From Hysterangium stoloniferum (lineage: Eukaryota; Basidiomycota; Agaricomycetes; Hysterangiales; Hysterangiaceae): DNA of 64,000 bases. This document shows, one piece after another, positions 22,942-34,623 of the stretch. The notes beneath the pieces were generated by a model. It saw nothing but the letters and a program-made list of their open reading frames with translations. It searched no databases and had not been told where the DNA came from. Each line of letters begins with the position of its first letter. The first letter of the stretch is position 1. A program made the position numbers and the translations under genes. The stretch spans positions 682,001 to 746,000 of the forward strand of contig WHVD01000012.1 of the NCBI GenBank assembly GCA_015178975.1. The letters are read 5' to 3'.

Positions 22942-24984
22942 TGTATATCATTTTCAATCCTCTAAATAATAGACTATAAACCACACTCTTCATTCTTTTA
23001 AAGCATTTTATCATGAACTTGTGTCAATTACTACTTTTCTTTTTTCATGAGTCAACTGTGTTTTCATTCATAGCTTTAAGGTAATGTTGCCAACCTCTCT
23101 TTTTTTTCCCCATTGACTTATGGGAAATTTCACACCTTTTACATAATAGGTGGCCTGTTTTCGCAGATTTAAGCTCACCCGCAAGTGTAACCACATCCCA
23201 TTCTCTTCTCTCACCCTCTACACTACATCCCTGAAAGTTCTCTTAGTGAAAATTTATTATTAGCCCCCCTTTTTAACCATTGTACCAAATAGAATCTACA
23301 GGGTGTAAAGGGAATAAAATTAGACACTTGTTCCACTATAGGAAACACGTTACAAACAGCTACAATAATAGTACAATCTGGCTTAAATTTTCTTTGTCTC
23401 TGTCTATGTTTGGGTGAGTGGACCCCTCGTGGAAGTGAATCCAGGGGCCGCAGGCTCCATTGCGCAAAACACGCTGATGGGGACATGAGCAAGCCCCAGC
23501 AGCATGCCAAACTAATAGTAAATACATGAGAAATCTATCTAAACTACAAGTTTTAGGTGCAATAAAGAGCAGGAAAGGGTGGGATGGTGGGAAAAAGAAA
23601 AAGACTCAAGGAAAGGCTGAGCAATCCTTGAGGGCTGGCTGCTCAGACGATGGTGGCAAGAGACAAAAGGCGGCAGGAGCTGACTGCACGATGGCGGAAC
23701 TTAAAAGGGGAAACACTCCTATTACAAAGAACATGGACTAATGATATTAGTCTGTTCCATCTTTGTCTCTGTCCATATTTGGGTGAGTGGACCCCTGGTG
23801 GGAGTGAATCCAGGGGCTGCAGGCTCCACTGCACAAAACATGCTGATGGGGACATGAGTGAGCCCATAAGAAGAATGGAGTGGAGGCATGGAGGGCCGGG
23901 AGCAAACATATCATGAATGTCGCCAAAAGAATGCAGTTGAAGGGTCCTGCCAGGATGAGGAGAGGGAAGACAGAACAGATGTGTCTTCAAAGAGCCACTG
24001 GGTTATCATGGCAGCAAAGGGCCAATGTGGTTGGCATAGTGTAGGATAGCCATTATGGTTCAATCGTAGGAACAGGGCAGCAATGGGTTGACAAAATCAT
24101 AGTATAAGCCATTATGGTTCGAAGATCTGGAGTGGTTGACAGAAAGGCAGGATAGACTTCAAGAGGTGAAGGATATCTGTGCCACCAGTTTTACGAACCC
24201 CTGCTGGGAAGGACAAACAGACCTCTCTATTGGCAGTGCCAAAACTAGAGTGGTGTCTGGGTGGAGATTCCAAGGAAAAAAGAAAAAGACTCAAGGAAAG
24301 GCTGAGCAATCCTTGAGGGCCAGCCACTCAGACAATGGTGGCAAGAGACAAAAGGTGGTGGGAGCTGACTGCATGATGGGGGAGCTTAAAAGGGGAAACA
24401 CTCCCATTGCAAAGAACACGGACTAATGAGATTAGTCAATTCCGGCTTGATATGCTGTTGTTAACACACTGCATTGGATAATTTTAAATCATCACTCATA
24501 TTTTGACCTGGCTGATAAATATAGACATGTGATTGACACATTAGGCATGTGTCAGTAATTGTCATGACGTAGTTGAACATGGCATCGATGATGGGGTGCA
24601 ATCAAGGTACTATTGATTTTTTGAAGGATCCAGTAGCTGTTTTGGTGACAAAAGGCACAGAATGAAGTAATAAAATCAAATATTTTACTTGGCACTTATA
24701 TTTAATATTACTATATTTGGATGATTGGTCTTCGTGGAGCTCAATGGAAGAAAGAAGGTGGACAGGTAATCCCAGGTGGCTCAAACCTTCTTTGAGACAA
24801 ATTGGAGGTGATCCATCCCCCAACCACCCAGCCCCCACCTGAGAACTTTGTTTGTTAAAGGACCCTTGATTATGAACTCAATACACGGCACATTGCTTGC
24901 AAGCAAGCTATATGTTTTCCAATTGTTGATTCCTTCCAAAATCACCTTGATAAATACCTTCAGAACCCCTCACTTTAGACTAAG
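22942..24984. mobile_element. CpG-poor repeat relics with direct duplications
   Basis: No host gene. A 110-bp unit (TTTGTCTCTGTC...GGGGACATGAG) occurs at about 23,392-23,490 and 23,762-23,858. A second unit of about 165 bp (AAAAGACTCAAGGAAAGG...GACTAATGA) occurs at about 23,588-23,745 and 24,280-24,432. Copies differ mainly by CpG to TpG/CpA changes. Open frames here (for example 23526-23741 and 24136-24426) are the two copies of the same repeat. Origin unknown, probably a decayed retroelement. Confidence 0.5.
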
Positions 24985-25247
24985 TGTTGGAATTGGTGAT
25001 GAAACCCCTTTTCTTAGGGGCAGTTCACCTATTTCTTCACTTTTTCATAGGAGGATGCCAATTGTGGACCATATTTTTGGAGGTTAATGCATGCCAGAAC
25101 CAGTGTACACCTAAACTAGCATCCTACCTACTATGTTAGAAGGTGATTCACTAACTGACACATTGATTGAGACATAAATACTTATATTACAAGACTATTA
25201 CTTGTTGATTGTGTATTACAATAAGTCAACTCATACTATTTTTAATA
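24985..25247 (+). mobile_element. Solo LTR, family LTR3, copy 2 (diverged)
   Basis: 263 bp starting TGTTGGAATTGG and ending CTATTTTTAATA, flanked by CTAAG at 24980-24984 and 25248-25252. More diverged than the other two copies. It lies about 50 bp before the start of hydrolase copy B, so it replaced or now forms part of that promoter region. Confidence 0.87.
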
Positions 25248-25301
25248 CTAAGTATTCTGAACTGACCATCCTCAAGAACTATCATTTGGAATGAGTTCTA
25301 A

Positions 25302-26278
25302 ATGACAAGAGCCCAAGCTCGGAGTCAAAGCACTCACATGGCATCCATTGAGTAAGTATTTACTCCCCATGTACATACACACTAACACATGACTTGTCAA
25401 TAATCAGCATTGTCGCCATCCACGGCATAGACAGTGATCGTATAGACTCTTGGACAGCAGATGGTTCCTCCCAGTCATGGCTTGAACACAAAGATATGCT
25501 GCCAAAGGACATCCCCGAGGCCAGAATCCTGACATATGGTTACAACCCAACGGCCCAGTGGGTCAAGGAGAAACCAATTACAGTTTCAATGGACGATCAT
25601 GCGCAAAATTTAATCACCGACCTTGTAGCATATAGGACGAGAATGGGAACTCCGCCGTTATGTTCCCATCCTGACATGTGTTTTATTCCAGTCTTGATGG
25701 TTACCTCTCCGTAAATTAGAACCGACGTATCATATTTATCGCGCATAGTACGGGAAGGATTATCTTGAAATTTGTTCGTCTCTCTGTTCTCTTAATATTA
25801 CTCCCAGTTTATGTAGCACATTCCTCTGAAGGCCTTAATACTGGTGAAAAAAGAAAGCCATTCGAGTCTTAACCGATTGTTCGCAGAAGTTACTAAAGGT
25901 ATTATATTTCTTGGAACGCCCCACCAAGGGGTTGACGTGGTTAAACTCTATTGGATCTACGGGAAATTAGACAATGCTCTGAAAAGCGATTTGGCGAAGT
26001 ATTCGGAAGCGTTACAGGACCAGCTTTTAGCACATAATACTATTAGCCACAAGTACATCACTAAATTCTTTTATGAGAACTATCAAACTAAACTTCCAGA
26101 CGGTTCCCAAGAAATAGCAAGTCCCACCTTACCCGCGTCAACTTCACGATTTGTGACCTCTTCTCGGGCATAGATCGTGCCCAAATGGTCTGCAGTGGTT
26201 CAAGGAGCAGTCAACGCTGCACAAGAGGGGTTAAATAAGGATCATTTTTGCTTGGCAAAGTTGGAATTGTCAAGCTAG
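25302..26278 (+). pseudogene. SesB-like alpha/beta hydrolase, copy B, probably decayed
   Basis: Same exon plan as copy A: 25302-25351, from 25408, 25720-25773, 25832-26116, 26174-26278. Shows DIVAIHGIDSDR, LPKDIPEARILTYGY, IIFIAHSTGRIILK, GIIFLGTPHQG and IVPKWSAVVQGAVN. The elbow keeps Ser, but the second Gly of S-x-G-G is Arg. No donor at the end of exon 2 restores the phase needed by exon 3, and the C-terminal strand after DHF is short and divergent. Intron 26117-26173 begins GCAAGT (GC-AG type). Likely a recent pseudogene or an altered paralog. Confidence 0.75.
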
Positions 26279-26711
26279 AACACAACGTAATCAAGTAAGG
26301 ACAAGGACGGAAGGGACGGCGGGATATTAAGCAGACACAGAGGATATAAATATGTATAAGCATATACTTCACAGATAATGTCCAAAGCCCTGGATTAAAT
26401 TTATATCCACAATAAATCTTATTGATATCTCCAAAACGGTTATCGGGCACTCCAAGAAGACGAAAAAATCAATAGCACCCCATGACGTTTCAACTACATC
26501 TTGACACTGAGGACAGCTTTACTGTTCATGTATCAGTTAGCATTCAAGTTCAAGGAACATACCCAGAGAGTGGCAATGAGCTCAATGCCGTCACGTTTCT
26601 ATCTTTGCGAGAACAGCCATGCTTTGGCACGCTCGTTCACATCTGACTCCCTGTGACGTTAGACACCCGGTGTTAACCGCGTTTGTACACTGAGAGGCTG
26701 TTCCAATTACG
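26279..26711. other. No recognised gene
   Basis: 3' flank of hydrolase copy B. A 79-codon minus-strand frame (26211-26450) overlaps the hydrolase end and has no known motif. Confidence 0.35.
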
Positions 26712-26982
26712 TGTTAAATTTGATGATGAAACACACCTTTTTATAGGGGGAGTCCACCAATTATTGCAACTTTTCATATGAAGATGCTAATTGTGGACCA
26801 TGCTTTTGGAGGTTAATGTGTGTCAGAACCACTATACACCTCCCAGAGCATCCAACCTATATTGTCAGGAGGTGCTACACTAACTGACACAAGATATTGA
26901 GAAACAAATACTTTTATTACAAGCTTATTAAACCCTTGTATATTGTGTATTGCAATAGAGTCAACTCATACTATTTTTAATA
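26712..26982 (+). mobile_element. Solo LTR, family LTR3, copy 3
   Basis: 271 bp, TGTTAAATTTG...CTATTTTTAATA, flanked by TTACG at 26707-26711 and 26983-26987. Nearly identical to copy 1, so both are young. Confidence 0.88.
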
Positions 26983-27854
26983 TTACGTTGGACAGGGTCT
27001 ATGGAAGCTAACTCGTCAACGGTCCCTTGGCATCATCCGAGGATTTCACAAGCTTTTCTGTGCCAAAACTATAATTGATACGAATACATATCAGACATTC
27101 ATCCAGGCTAAACTCTAAAAGTGATTTTAGAAATATCTTCATCAAGGACATACCGGCCAAATCCGAACCAAACTGTATTGTTATTGGTATCTGTTTACAT
27201 AACATCCTCGCTCTGAAACCCATATTGCAGCACTGCAAGATCGCACACCACCCTTTCAAGTCGCCTCAATTGTGAGGCTGACCTTGCTATCTCAACCTGG
27301 GTGCGGAAAGAAGAGCTATTTCACAGTATATGAAAAAAACAGAAAGCTATCCAATGGAGCTGATGAGGCGCGTCACGGCATCTGGCGACATTCCCGAGCA
27401 GCTTGAGGGGTATGTGCCGATGAGATAGTGACTTCGCCCATTCTCGAAAGGCACCTGAGGTCGTGTAGATTACTTCTCTAAACCATGGGTGAGAAGTGAT
27501 GGGCAAACATAACGAATTTGCAATGATAAGTGCCAAAACTTACGAGTTCAATGCACAGGCGATTTCAAAATATACAACTTATGACTTGTTTGTAGCACTC
27601 TAAATTTATGTCTATTGTGGGGCCATGTCACATACGCAGGCACAGGATACAATGATTTTGCGATTGGCAGGATCCTCTTTAGAGGGAGTTCCCGTACCAA
27701 CCCGGAGCCGATACTCTACATAAGCGCATATATTGGAAAGTCGATGCCCCCCCTCCCTCTGCCGTACCACACATCATCTTCGGTGTTGTATTTCCTTGAA
27801 ACGTCTTGAAGTTTTCCCGGAGCCTCATCTCTTCTCCTTAGACCGACTGCCGCT
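26983..27854. other. No recognised gene
   Basis: Upstream region of hydrolase copy C. Several 60-80 codon frames on both strands overlap one another; none shows a known domain. Confidence 0.35.
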
Positions 27855-29388
27855 ATGACTGCAAATCCATCTCATCCGAAAGACTTTGGCATTCTAAAGA
27901 TAGCAGATCCTAGACAATCAAATATCGAGTGTGTATAATAATACCTCGGTTCACCATTTGAAGTCCTCATACCTTTTGACGGTAGCATCGTTTTCATCCA
28001 CGGCTTAGATGGACATCGGGTAAAATCATATACACACACACGCAGCGGCGAAATGTGGCTTCGCAACTTTTTGCCTTCTGATTTACGCCAGGCGAGGATC
28101 TTGAGTTTTGGCTACGACGGCTATACTGAACACAGGAATCAATTTTCGGAAGGGACCCTTAGTGATCACGGCAGAGGCTTATTAAAAAAACTCGCACAGG
28201 CAAGAATTGATAAGGAAGTGAGCGACGATCGCAATCTTGCATGTTTTTATTGGTATTGAGTTACCCCATAAATAGGACCAACCTATCATTTTCGTCGCAC
28301 ATAATGTTGGAGGGATCATATTGAAATCCGTAAAACTATCTCGACCCCATCACGCATTATAGTGCTAATATTTTTAACAGGCCCTGGTTTTTGCATACTC
28401 GTGCCACAGGAAGCGTCACAGCCATTTCCGAAGAATTTATGATGCCACTAAAGGTATCATATATCTCGGGACCCCTCATAAGGATACACCACACAATTAC
28501 CTGGATGTTGTGCTCCACTCAGGAACGAGCGAGCTTGCGGAGAAGATAAAGGAGCGTTCAGAGAAGAGCTACGAGCTTGCCGAGAAGTTAAGGGCGCATT
28601 CAGAGAAGAACGAGAAACTTTCCAAAATTTTAAAGGAGTATTCAGAGAGGGATGACAAGGATGCCAAGGATTTAAAGGAGCATTCAGAGAGGAGCGGCAG
28701 GCGTAGGCTTGCCAAGAAATTAAAGGAGCATTCAGAACAGAGCGGTGGACTTGCCAAGAATCTGGAGGGGCATTCGGAGAGGAAGGACGGGCTTGCCAAA
28801 AATTTGAAGGACCATTCAAAGACCAACATGGAGGTTGCCAAGATATTAAAGAGGCATTCAGAAAAAAGTGTCAAGCTTGCCCAAATTTTAAGGAAGCATT
28901 CAAACAAGAACACGGAGCTTGCAAAGAATTTAGAGGAGCATTCAGGGAGGAACAATGAGCTTAAGAAGAATTTAGAGCGGCATTCAGAGAGGAACGCCAA
29001 GCTCGCCCACGATTTAGATAGACAATTAAAGAGGAGCGACAAGCTTACCAAGAATTTAAATGGGAGTTCGGGGTGGTTTCAGCGGCTATTTGCGCAGGAG
29101 CGTCCCATCCTTGCCCAGCAAAAAATCAGCATAGAGTACTTTTACGAAGCCACCGCCGAAATAAAATCGAGCTCGGTATGTGGCAACTTTACATCCACTA
29201 GTCTACCGGTATCTTTAATTTATAGTCGGTGTCTTTAGTCAAGGGAAAATGCCAACACCAAGGAGAGTGTGTTGATGAGGAATCACGAAATGCTGACGAA
29301 ATTCGAGTCGTCATCAGAGAACGACTACCAAGTCATAAAGGCAACGTTACAGATAATGGCACGTCCCAGACAATCCCGTCCAGAATGA
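27855..29388 (+). CDS. SesB-like hydrolase-fold protein with 13 in-frame 14-residue repeats (copy C)
   Basis: Exons: 27855-27928, 27986-28217, 28276-28329, 28381-29175, 29239-29388; introns 51-63 bp. The spliced frame is open (1,305 nt, 434 residues). Order: short N-terminus, IVFIHGLDGHR, FLPSDLRQARILSFGYDG, the elbow at about residue 112, GIIYLGTPHKD (about 146-155), the repeat block (171-354), then ISIEYFYEATAEIKS and a C-terminal exon with NHEMLTKF (candidate His) and SENDYQVIKATL. Exon positions match copies A and B. The elbow reads AHNVGG where the family has HSxGG, so the nucleophile Ser is Asn and catalysis is doubtful. The repeats enlarge the helical segment between GTPH and YFYE, which is short in A and B. 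Confidence 0.88.
28531..29082 (+). repeat. Thirteen 42-bp coding repeats (one unit 48 bp)
   Basis: Each unit encodes 14 residues of the pattern x-L-A-K-x-L-K-E-H-S-E-R-x-x. The fourth unit has two extra codons (Arg-Arg). Leucines recur at positions 2 and 6, and units are highly charged, which predicts a long continuous helix (two heptads per unit), perhaps a coiled coil. Units are similar at the DNA level but none are identical; frame is kept throughout. Confidence 0.92.
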
Positions 29389-29764
29389 TCCAGTCTCGTG
29401 GAAGGGGATCCGGAGGTAGTTGATACTCAAGTTCCAAGCTTTGACTTGTGGTCAAACCTTTTTGCGGCTGAATTACATCACAAGTGTCCATTGTATCTTT
29501 ATTGTGTAGGATATGGCAACAGCGTTTATAATACTTTCTTCGCGGTTTAGGTGATTCAGTGCTGCGGGTGTTCTCCGGAACCTTGTAGCAAACTACTTGC
29601 GCTGCGATTTTCCATTATCTACCCCAATAATTCTTGAACTGACATTGATCGTTGCCGAACAACGAATCTGTAGTCGACATGAGCAAGGGATATAAAGTTC
29701 TGAGTCTTTCTGTCTTCAGTCTATGACAGGCCTTTTTGTTCGAAGGATCAAGTCCATGGTACAG
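29389..29764. other. No recognised gene
   Basis: 3' flank of hydrolase copy C; nothing coding recognised. Confidence 0.35.
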
Positions 29765-31335
29765 CAGGCCACTGTAATTTTTCTGGAAGGACTCTCTTCA
29801 TCGGACCGAGCCTGAGACCAAAGCAAAGACAACAGAATAGACCATTGTTCTCGGCACCTGTAGCTCGGGATCTTCCACTTCTTTGGCCAGACTAACTGAC
29901 ATTCCAATGGCCACGTCTGTGTAGGCCGGTGGCCATAACCCTAGGTAAACAAAAAATCGAATTTCCATACGTATTACCACACCTATGAAGAAACTGAGGC
30001 CCTCTAGCCACTAGGATAGTGTGCCATCATAGTGACTCAGAGCGAATCCCGGGGAATGCCTCCCTTGTCTAACCTTCGCTGATAGAGAAATTAATCTATT
30101 GAATATATTATATAAAAACCATTATGTGGGATTAATAGAATAGGACATCGTGGCGAGAACTCGCCTCACTCGATTCCAGTCCACCATGCCCAAATGGTCC
30201 ATACTGTGAATCGTGGGAAAATATGAAGCCAACAATGGGAAAATATGTGTCCTAAGCATACATACAGATCCCAGGCCGAATTATCCAGGACGAATCAATG
30301 CCAAATAAGTATCAATCTCAACGACTGCCGGGGTATGACTGCCATCGTGTCTCCTAGCTTTGCGATCACCACGGTATCCAGTAATTTATACATGATAATT
30401 GCAGTGCTTCGAAGGCATATGCGGTCAGTGCAGTCAGTGCAGTCAGCCTCATTTAGGTGACCAATTTGCTGAAATTCTAAAAATGGGACGGAGGCCAAGT
30501 CTACTCTAGCCAGCGTCGAGACATCTTTGTGCTCTCAAAAATTGCAATCCTTCAGTGTCCGTGGCTACACCCGTTCCCTTAGCCGGAGATAAGAGAGGCT
30601 CTGTTGAGAAGTGTCAGGGAAATGGAAAATAGTTAGCGAGTTTAGCTAGGATGTCTAGCAACGCGACCGTGAATACTATCGTTGACGTAGGATATTGCAA
30701 TAGTCAAGGTAGGCTGGATAAAATTTCTTAGTGCTAGTTAGCATCCGTAGGTGCCAGCTAGTGGTGGTGCCTCCTAGCTTGACTATAAATGAAAATATCT
30801 GCGCCTAGAAGATGCCATGAATGCTGAAGTACTTCGATGGATAGGGTTTAGGGTGAGATATACGATCACGCGTTGCAGTGTAAGAAAAATCAAACGGCCT
30901 ACCTCCTATCTCAGGCTTCAGCATGGTATTCAGAATTTTCTCAATGTTTTTGATAACCTCCTGTGTCATCTTCGGGAGTATCTCCAGCGCCTTCAGCTTC
31001 TCTTTCAGTTATTCAGGTGATGACGTGCCTAAAAGGATTGTGTGGGTCCGGAGATGATGCAATCAAAGTGAGTGCTGGAAGACACGAGAATAAGGGGACA
31101 AGGCGGAAGTGTACTCACGCTAGGCTTCATCACCCATGGAACCCATTTCAGTTTGTACAGTCAATCTGTATTCTGTATTCTTTATAATCTGTGAAATATA
31201 TATGGATGATATATACCATGTTTCACTGACATTTACTGTTTATTTATCTCCAATTCCGAGTATACAAATGTATAGCCGATCAATTTCAGTGATTGCCGCT
31301 ACAATGAAATTCACCAGACTGCTGTTGTGTTTTCC
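29765..31335 (-). repeat. Duplicated block, copy 1 (permease exons plus unknown gene)
   Basis: About 1.6 kb that recurs, with scattered indels and substitutions, at 43,628-45,290 in the same orientation. It contains a truncated permease segment, then relics of an unrecognised minus-strand gene (conserved frame at 30295-30498 with FQQIGHLNEA and LLDTVVIAKLGDTMAVIPR). Confidence 0.8.
29798..30205 (-). pseudogene. Permease fragment (exons 11-13), copy 1
   Basis: Minus strand. Matches the exon 11 to exon 13 part of the permease at 15,077-17,539 including intron positions: ACCATTTGGGCATGGTGG (exon 11), the SFFIG end of exon 12, and LGLWPPAYTDVAIGM...EDPELQVPR (exon 13). Exon 13 stops mid-way (VSGS), and no exon 10 or 14 flanks it. 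Internal substitutions damage the frame. A dispersed partial gene copy. Confidence 0.85.
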
Positions 31336-32008
31336 AGCTATTTGGTAAAAAGGGTGTAAAATTTCTTGGACTAGAATATAAAATAAACTAGGCTTGAGAT
31401 TGGAATGTCAACTTTCAATATAAAAGTGTTGGTATCAATGTGTTAAATAACACCATTGAAATCCACCCGGCCAAAATCGACCGACCCAAGACCATCGCCA
31501 ACCACGAAACCAACGTTCCCTATGGGGGATCCATACTTTGAAAACCCATGGCATACGATCGTTTCAGAACAAATTCAATGCCTTGGGAGTTGAGGGAAAA
31601 ATAATATGTCTAATATATCTGCCGCATCCAATTTGTTCTCATTATCAAGGGAATCCACACGGCTTTTGAAGAGCGGCCTAGATGATATGTAACAATGGCT
31701 TGAGAGAAACATGTCAGAAGATCAACCGACGATCAACATTGAGTGCTTAACATTTTTAAGTAAACCCTCCTTTAAGGGACTTCAAAGAAAGGAAAAATGG
31801 TTTCAGGATGATCCTCTTTTGTGCACAAACAGCAATCATGTGTAAGTAAAGTACATTTGCTTGGCTGGTGTGCTTCACGCTGTGGCCGATATCACGTGGA
31901 TAGTGCAAAAAGGTGAAATTCACGCGAATTTAGTCACATTACCGTCCTAAGGGGAAAATCTGTAATTTTGTGGAATGCCGGACGTGCTGTATCAGTGGCC
32001 AACTGTGA
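31336..32008. other. No recognised gene
   Basis: Nothing coding recognised on either strand. Confidence 0.35.
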
Positions 32009-32290
32009 TTAATCAGAAGCGCATTCCTGTATTATGTGCCGCATATCGGATGGAGAGACAAAATAAGTAGGAATGGCACAGAAAAAGCTCGGGTTGGCGG
32101 TCGGTAAATGGTTAAGATTGACACCAGGGTTTAAAATCTGGAAGACGTTGCAACGAGTCAAACTGTCAATCACTTGTGGGAGCAGCTGAATACGATGGAT
32201 GAGCTGGGCAGGGTGAATGAATGACCTGAGGGGGGAGATTGGTTTCATGAAAGGACTAAAATTACAGGAAGCGTATGGTAAAATGTCCAT
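32009..32290 (-). other. Conserved tail block downstream of family-X gene X1
   Basis: A 93-codon minus-strand frame whose central part (SPLRSFIHPAQLIHRIQLLP) recurs at 35,900-36,068 after X2. Either a further 3' exon of family X or a duplicated neighbour. Confidence 0.4.
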
Positions 32291-32525
32291 TGCTGGGATA
32301 ACACATCAAGCGATGTAGTTAGTCAGTAGTGCCTGATCTACACCACTCACCATCCGCAGAGGAATCACCGCATTCCATCACAATATCTCCAGTGAGTTCA
32401 CTTTGTCACTGGTATCTAGAGAAGATCGCAGAACCCTTCAGAAATACTCCTATTTCTTGATATTTGGGATCCAGTATTGAGGGGCGTCACAATGCTAGTG
32501 GTAAATGAGAGGAGGAAATGTTCGC

Positions 32526-34623
32526 TTAATTGGACGCAGGAGCGTTTCCGACCCATCCATTGTCCTCCAGTATCGACATGCAATACGAGCTAGACAGGAC
32601 CGAAAGACCAGTGAATGGATTGGCGATGAGGAGTAAGAGGGAGTGTGTGTCACTTTTCAAACGTGAAAGGTGTGCGAAATCGTCGTGGTGATCACGAAAA
32701 TCAAATGGATCGAAATGTGAGAAAAAATCGACGAAAGCGTTTACTACATTTTCTGACTGTATTTTCCTACAGGAAAATGCTGGATCGGAAGAAGCTGCTA
32801 TGAGGGAGATGATGGTTTTGATTGTGTTAGCAAGACAACTGAACGTGAACCATTGGTGGGGTTGAATTGAAATATGACTAGAAGGGGAAGGTAAGTTAAG
32901 ATATCAGTTGATAAAAGTGCATGTACAACGTGCCATAGATAGAAAGCAATCAATGAGGCAATTCGATTAATCTTCTTGACGTAGTCTATCAGCAATACCC
33001 TGTCCTCGAAGAATCTATACACAGCACGTCCTTTGCCCTGGAGGAAGTAGTCAAGCCCCCTATGTCGCGATGTAGCCCCAATTGTGGTATCTAGGGCGAT
33101 ATCCAATAACGCCTGAGAGAGGATATGAAACCGTGAATCTTGTTGAGAACATGGTATGGAGACTTCCATTTGGGAGCATATAAAGTAAGCATCTCTGTTG
33201 TAGGACCATCTTGTGTTGGATCTGGCATGGCTTGAATCAGCTCGGGGTGAAGAATGCTGACAACATATCCTACCGCTGCCGCAGCCAGGATTCCAAATAA
33301 TCGTGAATAGCATTGAGCTCCTCGAATGATAGCTTACGTAGATGACAGACATTTTTCATGAGATGTGTAAGCGTGTAGGGAAGGGAATCATAGTCCCGTT
33401 CCCACGAGCTGACATGTCGAGCGAGAATTACAATGAAATTGGATAGAACCTCGTCATAATGAACATGCAAGGGTGCACTCGTTAGATATCGATATAGTGC
33501 TGACATAATTTCAGGTGACACATGATGCTCCCCGGAACGACGGAATGCATCACCTAACCACTCTAAAATAATTTGAATCCAATCATCGCCTCGGTATCCA
33601 TCAGGGATCCAAGTCCTCCTGCCAAAAACGTTGGATGCTTGTTTTCGAATATAAAGTGGGTAGGATGGTCTGCGAAGATGTTCAATGTTCAAAGGGTTGG
33701 CCATAAATTCGCGTAATAGATGGCAGCTCGTACCCCATTAGATCAGCCGTCTCTTGCAAGATTAGTCCAAGGCTTCGCTCGGACGCAGGTTTGTAAAGTC
33801 GTTTATATCCATAAAGCGGCCAACGATTCACAATTTGCCTATAAAGCGATAGCTTAGCTAAGAACAACGAAACCTTTGAGTGATAAAGGATCGTCCTGCC
33901 GACTCGTTCTAGAGCCAGTCCACAAAAATACCCCGGTCCAATCTCAACTTCTGTGTCAGTATTCGTTTCGCTAGTCCCCCAGTCAAAGTTTGGGTTTGTA
34001 TTGGCTCTAGAGCCGTCTGGGATAATAAACACCTCTGGCGGATAGTGGCATCATGATGTCGCCTGACCTCGGCACTGTGGAAATCAGGTATTGGATGAGT
34101 AAATAATGATAATGATGGATCTCAATGAATAGATAACCCACAATTTTGTCTATCCAAATGAAAATCTGTTCTTCAGACAGCTGATATGACCAATATACTC
34201 AGCCCCCTATAAGTGATGGCCTGGTTCGTCGCAACCCCATTGTTCACGGAGCATTTTGTAAAATTTCACCGTTCTCTTGTTTTCATTGCTCAGCTGAGAG
34301 TCAGCAGTTGTTACTGCTGCTGAAGGGGAAACTGTAGGGGGTAACTCTGCAACGTCGGCCATACGAGTTATCCCATCCATCCCGTTGGTATTTGGCAGGG
34401 AATCGGTAGTAATGGGCATCATTGCTTGGTTATCAATAAACGAAATGTGATGTGCCTCTGTTATAAGCAATTGGGTAACGTGTGCATCGAATTGCGATGA
34501 GACATATTCCGGCTGTGTTGCTGTGCTAGGCCTTTGGCATATCACAGTATACTTTGGCACAAATGCTAGGCAAACCAGAAATAATCTGAAGCACTTCTCA
34601 TCTGCACATATTTTATAAACCAC
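32526..34623 (-). pseudogene. Family X gene, copy X1
   Basis: Unrecognised protein family, minus strand, several exons. The N-terminal exon (from about 34,420) has MPITTDSLPNT... and REQWGCDEPGH. Next comes an exon with IIPDGSRAN...NFDWGTSETNTDTEVEIGPG and RVGRTILYHSKVS (34,032-33,740), then an exon with YIRKQASNVFGRR, GYRGDDWIQIILEWLGDAF and LPYTLTHLM (33,680-33,280). Last are an exon with EDRVLLIDYVKKINRIASL and a C-terminal part with ENVVNAFVDFFSHFDPFDF, MSILEDNGWVGN and stop 32526-32528. Donors such as GTACGAG and acceptors such as TTCGCAG are conserved between copies. The exon after REQWGCDEPGH has a deletion and in-frame stops, so this copy is probably dead. Confidence 0.55.

Noticed and set aside
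24980..25300. LTR3 copy 2 as the promoter that starts hydrolase B
   Set aside because: Position is suggestive, but no transcript-start evidence is visible, so no promoter was annotated.
28569..29051. 160-codon minus-strand frame over the 14-residue repeats
   Set aside because: Mirror of a codon-biased repeat; the plus strand is in frame with hydrolase exons on both sides.
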